This document shows, one piece after another, positions 1 to 12,720 of a stretch of 64,000 nucleotides of DNA. The notes under the pieces were generated by a model. It was given only the letters and a program-made list of their open reading frames with translations, did not search any database and was not told where the DNA came from. Source of the stretch: Mixophyes australis. Lineage: Eukaryota > Chordata > Amphibia > Anura > Limnodynastidae. Position numbers and translations under genes: made by a program. The DNA lies in contig JAVHZZ010000004.1 in the NCBI GenBank assembly GCA_036250195.1, positions 321,682,628-321,746,627 on the forward strand. The letters are read 5' to 3'. Position 1 is the first letter of the stretch. Each line of letters begins with the position of its first letter.

Positions 1-260
1 GCAAGTTGTACCACTGCTATAGTGAGGAGGAATGTCCAACAGAAACGAGGAGGTGATGAGAGTCAGCGGTCTGCGGATAGCAAGTTGTACCGCTGTCTGA
101 GTGAAGGAATGGAATCCAAGTGGAGGTATCCGGGGAGTCAGTGGTCTGCGATAGCAAGTTGTACCATTGCTATGTGAGAGGATACTGGAACAGGTGATAC
201 AGGAAACAGGGATCAGTGGTCTGCCGCTAGCAAGTTGTACCACTGAATATATATGTGAGG
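1..260. repeat. Degenerate ~76-bp tandem array
   Basis: The core GCAAGTTGTACC occurs at 1, 80, 154 and 230, usually preceded by a version of GTCAGTGGTCTGCGGATA. Spacing is 79, 74 and 76 bp, so this is an old tandem array with about four visible units that runs off the left edge. No reading frame is kept. The same purine-rich style continues to about 1620 with other unit lengths, which suggests one repeat-bearing element rather than separate microsatellites; that link is inference. Confidence 0.7.
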
Positions 261-1004
261 AGGTGCACGGGGAGAGGCTGCAACACAGGATAAACACGGC
301 ACCTTAAACACGATCCACAGTAATATGCACAATATATATATATATGAATAACTGAACAGCACTGCAAATATAGAAAGTCTCTAGAAGTAATCCGGCACAA
401 GATAATACAGTCACTGATGGCAATAGACTCAGCGGATAGTAAACTCCAGAGAAGAACCAACACAGTCCAGCAAGATATGCAATACACCAGCACAGTCAAT
501 GAGAAGTATGCATACCGTGGTTCAGAAGCAGGCAGTCAGCCAGGAGTGCAGAGATACCTGAGTGGCAGGAGGCCGGCAGGATGAGAAGTCCCTGGATAGA
601 TGAAGCGGGGGTCAGTAGGTGCAGCGCACAGGTAAGTAGACCCACTGGGACACGAATCCACAGGAATCAGTAGAGCGTGGAACTGGACTCTTGGAGGGCC
701 CAGGAGACTGGTGATGGTCTAGCAGAGGGATAAATGATGAGACGCGAATCCAATGCTGACAGGCGGGTAGAGACCAGCGGAACACAGGAAGGCGTGGAGA
801 GCGGATCAGCAGTAGATGGACGATTAGCGCTGACAGCAGCAGCAGCAGGACTCTGCGGACACACGGAGGTAACCAATAGCAACCAGCAGGTGCAAATAGC
901 GATGGAACACGGGAGAGCAGAGTAGACCTGGAACTGTTGATCACGGAGAGTAGCGGGTAGCAATAATAGCAGCAGTCTCGAGGAAACACGGGAGAGATGA
1001 GATG
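261..1004. other. Purine-rich non-coding stretch between two arrays
   Basis: No gene is recognised. The sequence is rich in GGA, CAGCAG and AGCGGAT words like those in the arrays on both sides, and is probably a diverged part of the same repeat body. The short open frames here lie in this low-complexity sequence and have no protein-like features. Confidence 0.4.
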
Positions 1005-1545
1005 AGCTGAAGACTGAAGTGCACAGAGGCAGCGGATAGGAATCAGCTAACAGTCACGATGATGAAACACAGACGAGTTGCAGGCTGGAGACTGTAGTGC
1101 ACGGAGGCAGCGGATAGGAATCAGCTAACAGTCACGATGATGAAACACAGACGAGTTGCAGGTTGAAGACTGTAGTGCACGGAGGCAGAGGATAGGAATC
1201 AGCTCACAGTCACGATGATGAAACACAGACGAGTTGCAGGTTGAAGACTGTAGTGCACGGAGGCAGCGGATGGGAATCAGCTAACAGTCTCGATGATGAA
1301 CAGGTGGGTGGATGTGGATAGAAGGCTGTAGTGCACGGAGGCAGCGGATAGAAATCAGCAAACAGTCACAATGATATATGGTAGAGTTGAAGTGGCTTTG
1401 AAGACTGTAGTGCACGGAGGCAGCGGATAGGAATCAGCAAACAGTCACAATGATATATGGTAGAGTTGAAGTGGCTTTGAAGACTGTAGTGCACGGAGGC
1501 AGCAGATAGGAATCAGCTAACAGTCACGATGATACACAGGATGGT
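1005..1545. repeat. 78-bp minisatellite, about 7 units
   Basis: Units start with a version of GACTGTAGTGCACGGAGGCA, followed by AGCGGATAGGAATCAGC, CAGTCACGATGATG and a GAGTTG-containing end. Successive units begin near 1013, 1091, 1169 and 1247 and continue to about 1480. Neighbouring units are nearly identical for the first four copies; later ones differ in the ACACAGACGAG part and are slightly shorter. This points to recent expansion within an older array. Confidence 0.85.
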
Positions 1546-1622
1546 AGAAGTGGTATGGGAACCACGGAAGTAGAAGTGGTTTGGAAACCACAGAGGTAGA
1601 AGTGGTTTGGAAACCACAGGAA
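1543..1622. repeat. 26-27-bp minisatellite, 3 units
   Basis: Three copies of GTAGAAGTGG followed by TTTGGAAACCAC begin at 1543, 1570 and 1596. The array directly follows the 78-bp array. Each unit contains the imperfect inverted repeat GTGGTTT/AAACCAC. Confidence 0.8.
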
Positions 1623-1876
1623 TCAGCAGCGCTGAATACACGAGGAAACACAGGAACACCTTCAGAGACTCATGGGGAATGAGACTCCAAGATCAGGCAA
1701 CGTGGTGTTGACCACAGGTGCTTAATATAGGGAGTGTTGCCTGATCTGCCAATTAAGTTAAAGGGACATACACTGAAGGATTTAGAAAGGGCTGCGCATG
1801 CGCAGACCCTCAGGATGGAGGACGGCCACGGTTCCTAAATGTCCGGGAAGAAGCACTCACAGTCCGGTGAGTGACA
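1623..1876. other. Right end of the minisatellite-bearing repeat (tentative)
   Basis: The stretch ends in GGTGAGTGACA (GTGACA at 1871-1876). A second minisatellite-bearing repeat at 28256-29442 ends in GGTAAGTGACA and begins with TGTCAC, so GTGACA may be the true right terminus of both. The left end of this copy lies outside the window. No target duplication can be tested here. Confidence 0.3.
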
Positions 1877-2099
1877 CAGTCTTCTTACCAAAATTTAGAT
1901 TTGCTACATCTTTGGCTCCACCCTTCACTATTACCTTAGTCACATAATCCAAAAAGTCAGACATATTTGTTTCACATGATCACTCCCCAGTAAATCAATG
2001 CTGCTTGAATCAAGGGCTTGAGAAATCCCCAAGCAATAAATATGACTATGGCCACCAAGAGTTTATTTTGTGGCGGAATTCTTAGGAGATAGTCTTGCA

Positions 2100-3060
2100 T
2101 TGCGTATCAGGACTTTTTTATTTTGCCAAGGATCCTTGGATTTATTACAGATGGAGACCTTGGATGTAGGTGAGCAATAAAAAGGGTGAATAGAGATGTT
2201 TTTATTTCAATTAAAATATTTTTTTACACTTGTGTCCGTGTTTTGTTTACATTTGTCCTTGGTGCACTACACGTTCCAGCAGACCCTCTGTGTCAGAGCA
2301 TGCTGGCACTTGTGGCTCCCCAAGCAGCCCTGGCAGCCATCGGCATGCTTTTGCTTGTATTACTACAAGCGCAAGCATGCCCAAACACATAATGGCAGCC
2401 TGGGCATGCTGGGGCCTGTCATGTGCCAAACAAAATTAAATTCATACACTTAATCAATTAATATTACCCCACACCCAATACCACAGGGGTGTGGTAATAG
2501 CCCTAGCTCTATCAGCACAGGGCTGGTTAAACCGAGGGAAAGTTCCTCATTTTTTTACGGACCCAAACTCCCTAGGAAGTCCCGACTGGCCTGGGACTGG
2601 TTTGGTATTATGTCAGGAAGACCCCATGCTGTGGGTTTCCTTGCTATAGTCCCATTAGCCCAGACTGGCACAGTCTTTTGCTGGTAATAGTAAATGTGGG
2701 GGTACCCCATGAGCTCCCCCCTCCTCGATTTTGCTACTTGCAGCCTAGGATGGCAACACTAGAGTTGGACAAAAGCAAAAAGAAATCCGCACAAGGTCAG
2801 GACTGTCCTCATTCCTATAACATTATTTGTATTATTAATATAGGTGAGGGGGTGCCCTTCCAACTTGTAAACATTGAAAGTAAGAAGGCCGCGTTAACTC
2901 GCAGCTGAGCCTGTAAATTGCCACTATGTTACCACAACATTATGATGTCTGTGCACGACTCCTAATTGAATATGCCCCTTTGACTGTAGACATTTTGGTG
3001 TAGACATTTTCACTGTAGACTTATTCACTGTAGACTTTTCAACTATAATTTTCCCAGCTC
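2100..3060. repeat. Interspersed repeat family T, copy 1
   Basis: This block shares ordered words with 25690-26170 and 51424-52950: a GCATGCTGGCACTTGTGGCT-type segment, then a TTACCCCACACCC...CAGGGGTGTGG segment, a CTAGCTCTATCAGCA segment, and a tail with repeated TGTAGACATT (2985-3045), which corresponds to TGTCGACA words in the other copies. I cannot assign it to a named superfamily. No coding frame is convincing; open frames over 2186-2453 overlap on both strands and look incidental. Confidence 0.5.
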
Positions 3061-3856
3061 AGACTTAATGGTTTTAGGATGGAGAGGTGGAAAAACCTCT
3101 CCCTCCTTGGCACCCTGAGAACAAGGCTTTTTGTGTGCAAAATAAATGAATCAGGATGGACTGGTTAAAGGGACAGGGTGCTCCATTTCCCTAGACAACA
3201 TGTTTGTATAAAACTGTACGAGAAGGGCAGGAAAGCCTCATGTAAGTACGTCTTTTTGCCTATGTGTGTGCATCCACTAACTTTAAGGGGTTGTGTATAA
3301 CACAACTTGTAAGAGCTATTGAGAAATAAACACGATTATTCTTAAAGATCCTGCACTGTTCCTGCATCTATATATGAAGAAATCTATCTTGTCCTCTGCT
3401 AAATCCAAAATGAGTAAAATGTTACTTTCATAATTACTGTGTACTTACAAATACAATCCATGTCAATAGAACTGTTCACTTTGGTATATGTGAGATGTAG
3501 GGGTCAATAGAGTAATTGATACTGTGGAACGTCTGCTTGGAAGTACAACACAACATGATAGATGTACAGTAAATTAAATATATTATTTTTTTTTATAGAT
3601 AGCAACAGGGGTGTGTATGAGAATATAACCTGTGGCCTATTGTAGATTTTATTCCTGGGGAGCGAAGACGATGCCATTTTCCCAGGGATGTAATTTCTCC
3701 AAGGAGATGGTCATTGTTCCTCTTCTCGCCACACATGTGCATATGTGCACTGGTAACGAAGGAGAGCAAATTTGTTACTAATATTGTATTTATTGTTTAC
3801 ACAGCCCCCTCTACTTTTGGTTGTTAACCATCACTTGCAAGCCAACAAGTACGATA

Positions 3857-3857
<1 letters not shown>
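3061..3857. other. No gene seen
   Basis: AT-rich unique-looking sequence with no reading frame, RNA motif or terminal repeat that I can support. Confidence 0.5.

Positions 3858-3909
<52 letters not shown>
3858..3909. repeat. (TA)n microsatellite
   Basis: About 25 uninterrupted TA dinucleotides. Confidence 0.97.
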
Positions 3910-3911
<2 letters not shown>

Positions 3912-6900
3912 CTGTCTATACATAATGGATATTGTTAATATATGTATAACATTCAAAACAATCCAGACTCTATTTTTTTGTGTCCTATTTTGCAGGTTCG
4001 CAGCCTGAAGTGATCTCCAATCCATTGACATACGGCTTGCTGGGACTTGTAGTTCCAAACTTGTAGTTCTACAGGGGTGAAAAGCAACCTTAGCTTGAGG
4101 GTTCAAAATTGAGTAAGATGAACTGCATTGCCCATGGAATTATAAGGTATAAAACACAAACACATGATATTTCATTCATTTCAGTTATGTTTCTATCACG
4201 TGAGCTACATTCAGAAACACTCTTGAAATGAATGGAAGAACGTCCACTAACAAAAAAAAAATTAAACACTGATACAATGCATATTGAAATGACAGGCATA
4301 CACCCTGGTTAACCACTTTATTGAACATCTTCTTTGTTAGTTTTCTATTCTTTTATAATCCAGAAGGACAGGTATAATCCATAGAAATAATAATAAAAAA
4401 AACTTTTTAAATGATGCAAATGCTAAATTACTGAACTGAAAAGTCAAGCCTTCTCCACAAAGTCACTTACAAGAGGCTAAATGCAGTTCACCGGCATTGT
4501 ATGGTTGTGCTGTTAACGAACAGTTGTCGACAACTCTCGTTTTTCCTGCACTTTCAGGTGCATGCTCACACTGAAAACTTCCTTACACCTCCTATTCACA
4601 ACACGCTTGAAAACCTATTGAAGAAATCCACTCTGGACAAATGGTGGGACCATATTGTTTCCTAAGAGTATACGTTTAAAGTAAAACTATGGGTGTATTT
4701 TATTCATACATTCAATTTTCTATATATAACTCTCCATTTCATTGCTGTCCTATACACTAGGGACAGAGAAAGTCAGCAGCCTATAGCTGCCATTACTGCT
4801 CAGTCTCATGTACAGAACATTGGCTAGTATTAACATTTGCATATATATCATTATAGACAAAATCTGTATATGAACATGGCTCAGTAGGAAACTTCATTAA
4901 TATATCACAGAAAGGATATTAGTCAGCATTTGTATAATTGTCACATGCTGATCTTACTGTATTATTTAGTCTAGTTAGAGACTTTTTAAATTTCATTGCC
5001 TCACCAATTTTAAAATGTAAAGTATTGTTAATATATTATTAATGCCATTTAGAATACTGCATTAGAGTTTATTAATTTATAGAACCCTTAACAGATAATG
5101 CCAAAGATTTTACCAGCATTTTGGTGCATATAACGCCTTGATTAATAAATACTACCATCTGTGAAAATCTGTTGTCCATCACATTGAGCTTCTAACTAGT
5201 TCCTATGTAGAGAGCACAGCATATATTAATCTCTATTGCTGTTTGGTAAATGTGGCTAGCTATTGTTACAAAGTAACATTTCATTCATATATTGGTAATG
5301 ACTAATGGGATATAATGTTGCCATTTGCATGGATGGTATGCAGTATCAATATACTCAAATCATGGTGTTTGAGTATATTGCGGTTGGTGACTTATAAAGA
5401 GCCATTCTTTATCCTTTGGTCGGTATCTGGGATTCTGACCAGCCCAAACTGTCTAGCTCTGGTGCTGGCTATTAATTTTAGGACAGGGATATGCTGTTGT
5501 TTTTTATTCATTCATTTATCATGAAGTTTTCCCATTCATTTGAATGGGGTTTCTCATGTATGCACAGATCGATTGCTTCATCATGTCATCTGATGGTAGA
5601 AAAAGGGTAATTAAGGGTAGCTGCTTTGGGAAATCTTAACACCATGATGCAATGTGTTTCCAAAGAGTTACAATACAGCTGTATGTTTTTCTTTCTGGGA
5701 GTGGATGCTGAAAACACTGAACTAGAAATAGCTGTAATTTTACTTCTTGTCTTTATTGCATACACTTGTAGAAAGTGTCACCATGACACTTGACGAGTAA
5801 CAATATTAATGAGTCATTTGCATTACTGTTTTGCATGTAGTACCAATAATGACTACTTTGGGGACCACATCTAGAAAGTCCTTTCCATCTACACTGATTT
5901 CTGTTGTGAGATTCAGTTCCCTTGATAATCATTGCACAGCAGAGAATATTTATTGTTTATCACTAGAGTGCCATGTCTCTACCATTATATATTTTATATG
6001 GGCACTGGCATAATGTAGCAATAATGAGACTAGCCTCCATAGACCTCAGGGTTGGCATTGGCTTCACAGTCAAAGTAAATAATTAAAAATACAGACAACA
6101 CTGCTCCCTCCCTAAATCCTCAACCAGCTCAAGCCTAAACAGCCAAAGCTCATTTCCACTATAACAGGGGACCATTAACTCCCAGAGGCTTTCATCTTGA
6201 TGCTAAAAGAGCTGGAGTACTTAACATTGTAATCAATGGAGTCTCAAAATTTAGCTCCAGTATAATGGATAAAAATTCCTAAGACATCACTCATTAAACC
6301 AAAATAGTAAACACATTCAATATGTAAATAAAATATTAAATGGTAAGAAACCCTTGTTCACTTGTTCGCTACCATTAAATGCTAAAAAAGAAATAAAAAA
6401 TACTATTCTTTTCCCTTGAGACATACTGTAAATCAAATAAAAAAAAACCCTAAAAAATCAACTTAAACTTAAAAAACAGAGCCATTCCCACATGAACACT
6501 AATTGCATCTAAATGATCAAAGATGCAATATCCTTAGCCATCAGCCAATCATAAGCATTTTCCCTTGCTGGTTGCTTGTGATTTAGCGCTAGTTAAGGGC
6601 AGTTTCCTGGCAGTTCCCCGCCATCGGTCAGTGATAGTGTAAGGTAGGTCTTTTCTAAGTTTGTTTTCTTCTTTTTTTTAAGCTTTTTTATATTTGGTCT
6701 AGAATGGATTGCGTAAAAAAGATTTTATTTTCAATTTCGACTGTGACAGATCATTTTATAAAGTGGTAAATGTAGATTTTAGGGAGTTTGTTGCTCATGT
6801 CACAACTTTTATTTGAATGTGTTTTGACAGCATTAGCAACCTTTTGTTGTCAGTGACTAGTGATTATGTGCAAATGAAGGGCCTTCACCATGTTCTTGAG

Positions 6901-7320
6901 TGTTTAGTATCTACATTGACTTTACCTAATAGCCACTGTTATGCAAAATAACACTGTTTTAAGGAAGACAACAAACCTAACCCCCATTAAGAGTGCTAAC
7001 TTACTTTGTTACTCTTCTCTAGCCATTGGGCAGCTAGGATTCTCACCACTTTAACTGTAGTGGTATAACTCACAAATACACAGTACTTGTACTGATGAGG
7101 TTTCTTCCTCATACAGTCACTGTGGTCACTTGGTGTAGTAATACTGGACTCCTCGGAACTCCTGTCTCACAGAAATCAGCTTTTATAGAAAAGACCACCT
7201 GTTTGTCTCCGACTAGGTTTTTATATCTGCTCTCCTGTTAAGGACAGAGTATTGTGAAAGTGTCAACTGCTAGAACCGCTTTGTGAGATGTTCACATTTA
7301 TCAGGCCTCTTTCCAAGGAA
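3910..7320. other. No gene seen
   Basis: AT-rich sequence. A GCTGGGACTTGTAGTTCC word near 4038 resembles family T and is often part of dispersed repeats. The open frames (60-70 codons) show no domain, no plausible splice context and no compositional bias toward coding. I support no feature in this stretch. Confidence 0.4.
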
Positions 7321-7399
7321 CTTGTTATGATCCACAGTTCTCTGATGTCCCCAGAACTTAGGCTCAGGTAGTAGAAGTTGTTTATCTAGCACATACCCG

Positions 7400-7760
7400 T
7401 TGGAGAGGAGAGAAGACAATAGGAGGTAATGAGCAACCAGGATATATTAGCAGAACTCTGAGTGAAGACAGACAAGGGTTAATGCAGAGTAATCTGGCAT
7501 TTGTCTGATGGAGTGGACAGCACACGGCAACAGGCAGTATGCAACCAGAATGTATTTAGCAGAACTCAAAGTCAGAGAGGCAGGGTTCAGGAGTAGAGAA
7601 GACAGCAGAATCTTTTAAAAAAGCCAAGGGTCAGAGCAGGTAGAGATATGAGAGCAAATCCATTTAACAAAGCTAAGAGTCATGAGTGGAGACAACAGAA
7701 ATTTCTATAAACAATCTGGGTCAAATGGTGATAGAAGAACAGGTCAGGAAAAAAGGCACA
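7400..7760. repeat. Degenerate ~109-bp tandem array, 3 units
   Basis: GCAACCAG...TATTAGCAGAACTC...GAGT-type units begin near 7432, 7541 and 7651 (GAGCAAATCC...AAGCTAAGAGT). It has the same purine-rich style as 1-1620 and 28440-28940 but a different unit length. No protein is supported. Confidence 0.55.
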
Positions 7761-8171
7761 CTATGTGAAGCAGGAATCACCAGCATTGGTATGCTGCCAG
7801 GAAGAGGTTTAGAAAAGCAGCAGCACCAACCAAAACTGCATATACTTAAAAAAGATGGAAAAAGATTTAATTTATTTCAATTTCCATGGTGTAATGTGAC
7901 AAAAGGTAATGATTTTGACAGGGTATGATGGTTTTTAATAGGCACTGTACTATTGTAGGACTACGTGTTACAGTGCTTTTAATTCCACAACAGTATCATA
8001 TAGTTACACAAGTGCCAATATCCCCAAACAGTCAATGGCTTTCGGGGCTTACTGTTAATTTTAAATATCACCCTGGTACTTACTGCACCACGGATGCCAG
8101 GAAAGCTCCAGTGTTGTTCTGCCGATGTGGTGAGAGTGGTGCACTTTTTATGTGGTCTCGATTCCCTTGGG

Positions 8172-8449
8172 CAGTGATAGGCAACCTTGTACACTTCAGG
8201 GGCCATGTTAACAGCCCTTTAACCTTCAAAAGAGCCATGCAATAACTTTAACCTCAGCAATAAGTTAAAACAATACATTTAATCAAATAAAGAAATGCCT
8301 ATCTGTAATAACAAATCAGCAGACATTTTAAACAAGTGTTACATGCTATAACAAACAAATCTGAAAATAAAGCAGGAGGGAGATTGAGGCGCCAGTTGAA
8401 GGCCTGGATGGGCAAGTGTGGCTCTACAGCTGCATGTTGCCCATCACTA
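8172..8449. mobile_element. hAT-type MITE
   Basis: The left end CAGTGATAGGCAAC is matched in inverted form by GTTGCCCATCACTA at the right. The interior begins with a CACTTCAGGGGCCATG segment. CAGTGATGGGCAAC-like ends are familiar from non-autonomous vertebrate hAT elements. I did not find a clean 8-bp duplication (CCCTTGGG against TACCCGTT), so the class rests on the termini alone. Confidence 0.55.
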
Positions 8450-9043
8450 TACCCGTTGTGAGTTGTATGAGTACATTGGTTATATATTTGTATAGCGTGA
8501 GCCTGCAGTTTGTAGTATGTTGGTGGAACCAAGCATCAGCTCAAACTTAGGGGTCTATTTATTATGGCCCTAAACCCAACCCACCCTCGATGACTAGCAA
8601 TAGATAATCTTTTGACATGCAATTTTTCCTTGGGATGCAGGGTTTGGCTGGCAAATTTTATCCTGGGGAATTGAGACTTGGGTCATCAGCCCAGTAGTCC
8701 AGTGACCAAGCCCAATGCGGCCCGCTATGAGACCGGTCAACAGTGCTCCCCAGCCCAGCCAGTCCCTGTTGGGATGCAAACGGAAAGTGGAAGCCCGGAT
8801 GTGTAATTCTCTATAGACCCCTAGGAATTCAAGAACACACTAGGAATATCAGAATCATATAAATATCCATTCTGTTCCAAAACATATATTCTTTAAAGCT
8901 ATTGAACGTGTACATTTGGGAAAGGACACTCAATGAGGAATGTATTGCTTTTTAAACGGCAAAAACTTCATACTCTAAGTTATGAAATAAACCCTTTTAG
9001 TTAATATATTTCATGTATTATCTATATCAATAACCCTCCCCAC
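8450..9043. other. No gene seen
   Basis: No supported feature. A GC-richer patch at 8640-8790 gives a 61-codon frame on the minus strand without recognisable features. Confidence 0.4.
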
Positions 9044-9140
9044 ACACACACGCACACACATACACACACACACACATACACACACACACGCACACACATA
9101 CACACACACACATACACACACACACGCACACATACACACC
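9044..9140. repeat. (CA)n microsatellite with CG and TA interruptions
   Basis: An alternating CA run with regularly placed ACGC and ACATAC interruptions, which gives a higher-order period of roughly 20-25 bp inside the dinucleotide array. Confidence 0.95.
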
Positions 9141-11713
9141 ACCACTGCTCCCTTTTCTCTTTTTTCATAAAGACATATGTATGGCTGATTTTTAAACTTC
9201 TTATATTTATAGATTACTTTCCATAGTACAAATGCCTAAGCAAATGTATATGTATACCATTTTTTTTAAAAAAACAATTGTACATTGTTTTTTATTAATT
9301 CCGATTTTTTATGAGTTTACAGATACCCTGTTGCTCATGCTGTTTGTTTACTGTAAAATACGCTTTGCTCTGGGCATACCAAGAAAAATAAAAGTGCACA
9401 CCTACGAGTCTGATTGCAGACTTAGTCACATCTGCCTCCTCATACTTGGGGAGCTAGAATGGGGGAGCAAAGGGGCGGTCAAAAGCAAGACGAGTACAGT
9501 AAGTACATGTGCAATAAATAGCAATTGAGCTAGACCCTCAGATATGATTGTCAGTAGCCACATGACTTGCAGGTGACTGAAGGCTGGTGCAAATACACAT
9601 TGATGATGATGACAGTTGCCTACACTGGCTAGCTGCTTTTGATTGCCTGCTAGCATATTGCCCTCTAAAGCTGATAGTGCTTTCTTCATTGATTGTACCT
9701 ATGTTATATCATTTTGTGGGCCTATTTTAGAATTAAATTTTTGCAACATTTTTTCATGCACAAGAAAGATTATACCTGTTTGTATCAATAGAGGTTTTTA
9801 TTTTACTTAAAACAAACATAATAGTGAATGTATGTTTCTCTATCAAAATCAATGTTAAAACATAACATCTTTCTTGTGCTTCTGACCAGGTTGGGTGCAA
9901 GTGTATCAGCTGTATACCTGATATTAACCTGACACATAGGCCACAAAAACAGAGCTGGATGCATCTTGAGATGTGTGCAACTCATCATATGCGCGTAAAT
10001 ATGTTATTTTTATGTGTGTCTTTTAGAGCTTTCTTTTGGACTCATATGCGTCCAACCCAGAATGTTTTTAAGTAGAGCATGATTGATGTTAGATGCATTT
10101 ATTTTGAACTACACTTATTTTATGTGCATATTTGATATATTTATATTCAGAAAAGGAGGCTCAATATTTATATCTTAATAATATTGCGTTTGTGTTTCAG
10201 CTTAATGGATGTCTTGAGAACTTTTTCTGGTTGGAGAACTTTGTATTACTAGTATAATCACTATCACTACTTATAACTAGAGTTTTCACCAACACAGCTC
10301 CTTCTCCTGAACAAGCGGATTGGACATAATGCTCAGGGACAATACTAGAGGTTTATTTTATGTAAGGCTAGCCTGACTCCTTACTTCATAGTCCTCCATG
10401 GTTGCCAGTCTCCAATGGCAGTGATGATTTGAATATTTATAGGGCTAGGAAGATGGCTATTTTTTAAGAGCCCTCATCTGGCTTTCTGTAGATGAGCTGG
10501 TTTATGTGCATTGCTTTTATCCTCTGTGCTTATACAATTACAATTGCGGTATTATATTATATTGTTTTGAAATCTACTTCTCAATACACCTCTCTGTGAG
10601 ATTGTTGGTATCTATCTTCACTGCTTCTGATTTTTACCAATGCTCTAAGTCAATATAAAGATTTTGCATAAGATATCAGAAGGAGACTTATGTGATCTAC
10701 AAATAATCTTCTCTGCTCTGATTAACTGGTACTTGGATAATCACTTATTTTCTGCAGCACAGCTGTTATTGAACTTACTTCACCGTCTGGGCATATATAT
10801 ATTATATCCTCATGTGCAGACATATATATCACATAAGTATATTGGCTAAGCAGAAATGATGATTGGAAAGTCCTATTAACAATACTGTGTGTTGCATCCA
10901 GTAACCAATTTACATTAAAGATTTCAGCATATTAATATTACAGAATAAAAACTTTATCAGTTTGTAGCAAAAAAATAGACTGAATTGTTACATGCAATTC
11001 GTATAAGATCTCCAGTGTTAACGTAATGCCTCCCACTAGCTTTCCTCCACAAGATGTTTTGCAGATGATTTCAGTGCATCGTATGAGCCATATGGCAATT
11101 TATATGAATGTTCCCACCTTTTGGTACTACCATATGTCCCCTCTGTGATCTTACCGCACTAGCACAGTAGTCAAGGAAATTGAGACAAACTGAAGCATGA
11201 TAACACAGGGAGACTGTATTAACATCCAATGTGCATTCCCTTTGGTTATTAAGGATCATTTATTTCATAGACTACAAATCTGTGTTAACCTTAAAGAAAG
11301 TCTGCAAACACAATTACATAGTTGCCAATTATCCCTAAATTCAATGGACGGTGCCAGCTTTTCAAAATTTGTCCCTGCAAATTTTGGTCCCTGAAAATGT
11401 CTCTATTTGTCAGTATTGATTATATGCACAGTATATGTCCTCTTTTCTGAATATTGAATGCACTTCTCACTGTTAAAAAAGTAGTTATTGAAAAAGAGTG
11501 TTTAAAATGCTAACGATATCAATTGTGTCAGGTTTAAATATATCTTGAAGCGGTTTGTAGTTCAATGAGCTCCACCTAAGCAGCATAACGAAAGATGTGT
11601 TTAGATACATAACCTCGGCTGCAAGTTGTCCATGGAAGTTATTTAAATAAGTTGGCAACAATACATAAAATGTCACAAATAAACACACTGTATGAGACAA
11701 AAAGTTGATGAAT
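9141..11713. other. No gene seen
   Basis: AT-rich. No open frame has protein-like character and I see no terminal repeats. A host regulatory element cannot be excluded from a single sequence. Confidence 0.4.
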
Positions 11714-11721
11714 ATTAACAT
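11714..11721. repeat. Target-site duplication, left, hAT element 1
   Basis: ATTAACAT directly precedes the CAGGGATG terminus. The identical octamer at 16180-16187 follows the other end. Eight-base duplications are diagnostic of hAT transposition. Confidence 0.95.
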
Positions 11722-11861
11722 CAGGGATGAGCAGGCTCGGATTCCCGCAATCCGAACACCCCCGAACAGTGCGGATCCGAGCCCGATTCGAGCACTGTTT
11801 GGGTATTCCCGCTGATGGCAAAAATTAAAACTAGGCTTTAAGTCATAATCCCGCCATCGGA

Positions 11862-11871
11862 TCTTGCGAGA
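11862..11871. promoter_or_regulatory. CGCG-box-like motif, element 1
   Basis: TCTTGCGAGA lies 140 bp inside the left end. It differs by one C-to-T change, as expected from CpG decay, from the palindrome TCTCGCGAGA, a known core-promoter element. Elements 2 and 3 carry related boxes 153 and 154 bp inside their left ends, so the position is conserved. A role as transposase promoter or as a binding site for the BED finger is inference. Confidence 0.45.
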
Positions 11872-11975
11872 TCCGGATTCTTTATATTCCCCGCTTGCCA
11901 CCGCCATCTTTACTCGGACATTGATCAGGGAAGAGGGAGGGTGTGTTAGGTGTCCTCTGTCCTGCTCTTTCTCGT

Positions 11976-12150
11976 GGTGCTGTCCTGTGCTGTGTCCTGC
12001 TGAATCCAGTGGTGCTGTGTCCTGTGCTCTGTCCTGCTGAGTTCAGTGGTGCTGTGTCCTGTGCTCTGTCCTGCTGAGTCCAGTGGTGCTGTGTCCTGTG
12101 CTCTGTCCTGCTGAGTCCAGTGGTGCTGTGTCCTGTGCTCTGTCCTGCTA
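11976..12150. repeat. 37-bp tandem array inside hAT element 1, about 5 units
   Basis: Units begin near 12012, 12049, 12086 and 12123, with a shorter, diverged first copy. Each reads GTGCTGTGTCCTGTGCTCTG followed by TCCTGCTGAGTCCAGTG. A minus-strand frame across it encodes a repetitive peptide, which is a by-product of the array. Confidence 0.9.
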
Positions 12151-12720
12151 AGTCCATTGGTACTGCAATATAACTACGTTCACTGTTCCTGCAGTATATA
12201 GGTCCATTGGTACTGCAATATAACTACGTTCACTGTTCCTGCAGTATATAAGTCCATTGGTACTGCAATATAACTATGTTCACTGTTCCTGCAGTATATA
12301 AGTCCATTGGTACTGCAATATAACTACGTTCACTGTTCCTGCAGTATATAAGTCCATTGGTACTGCAATATAACTACGTTCACTGTTCCTGCAGTATATA
12401 AGTCCATTGGTACTGCAATATCACTATGTTCACTGTTCCTGCAGTATATAAGTGCATTGGCACTGCAATATAACTACCTTAACTGTTCCTGCAGTATATA
12501 AGTCTATTGGCACTGCAATATAACTACGTTCACTGTTCCTGCAGTATATAAGTCCATTGGTACTGCAATATAACTGCGTTCACTGTTCCTGCAGTATATA
12601 AGTTTATTGGTACTGCAATATAACTACTTTCACTGTTCCTGCAGTATATAAGTCCATTGGTACTGCAATATAACTACGTTCACTGTTCCTGCAGCATATA
12701 AGTCCATTGGTACTGCCAAT
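12151..12720. repeat. 50-bp tandem array inside hAT element 1, 11.4 units
   Basis: Eleven full units start every 50 bp from 12151 to 12651, and a 20-bp partial unit starts at 12701. The unit is AGTCCATTGGTACTGCAATA, then TAACTACGTTCACTGTTCCT, then GCAGTATATA. Divergence between units is low, a few substitutions each, so expansion is recent. The array ends directly at the ATG (12721) that aligns with the transposase start of element 2. Confidence 0.96.

Noticed and set aside
227..989. Overlapping frames of 90-125 codons near the left edge
   Set aside because: They lie in purine-rich minisatellite-like sequence where the complementary strand is naturally poor in stops.
11882..12157. Minus-strand frame encoding a repetitive QDRAQDTAPL-type peptide
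   Set aside because: It is the translation of the 37-bp array of hAT element 1; the periodic peptide follows from a period that is not a multiple of three cycling through frames, and there is no independent support.
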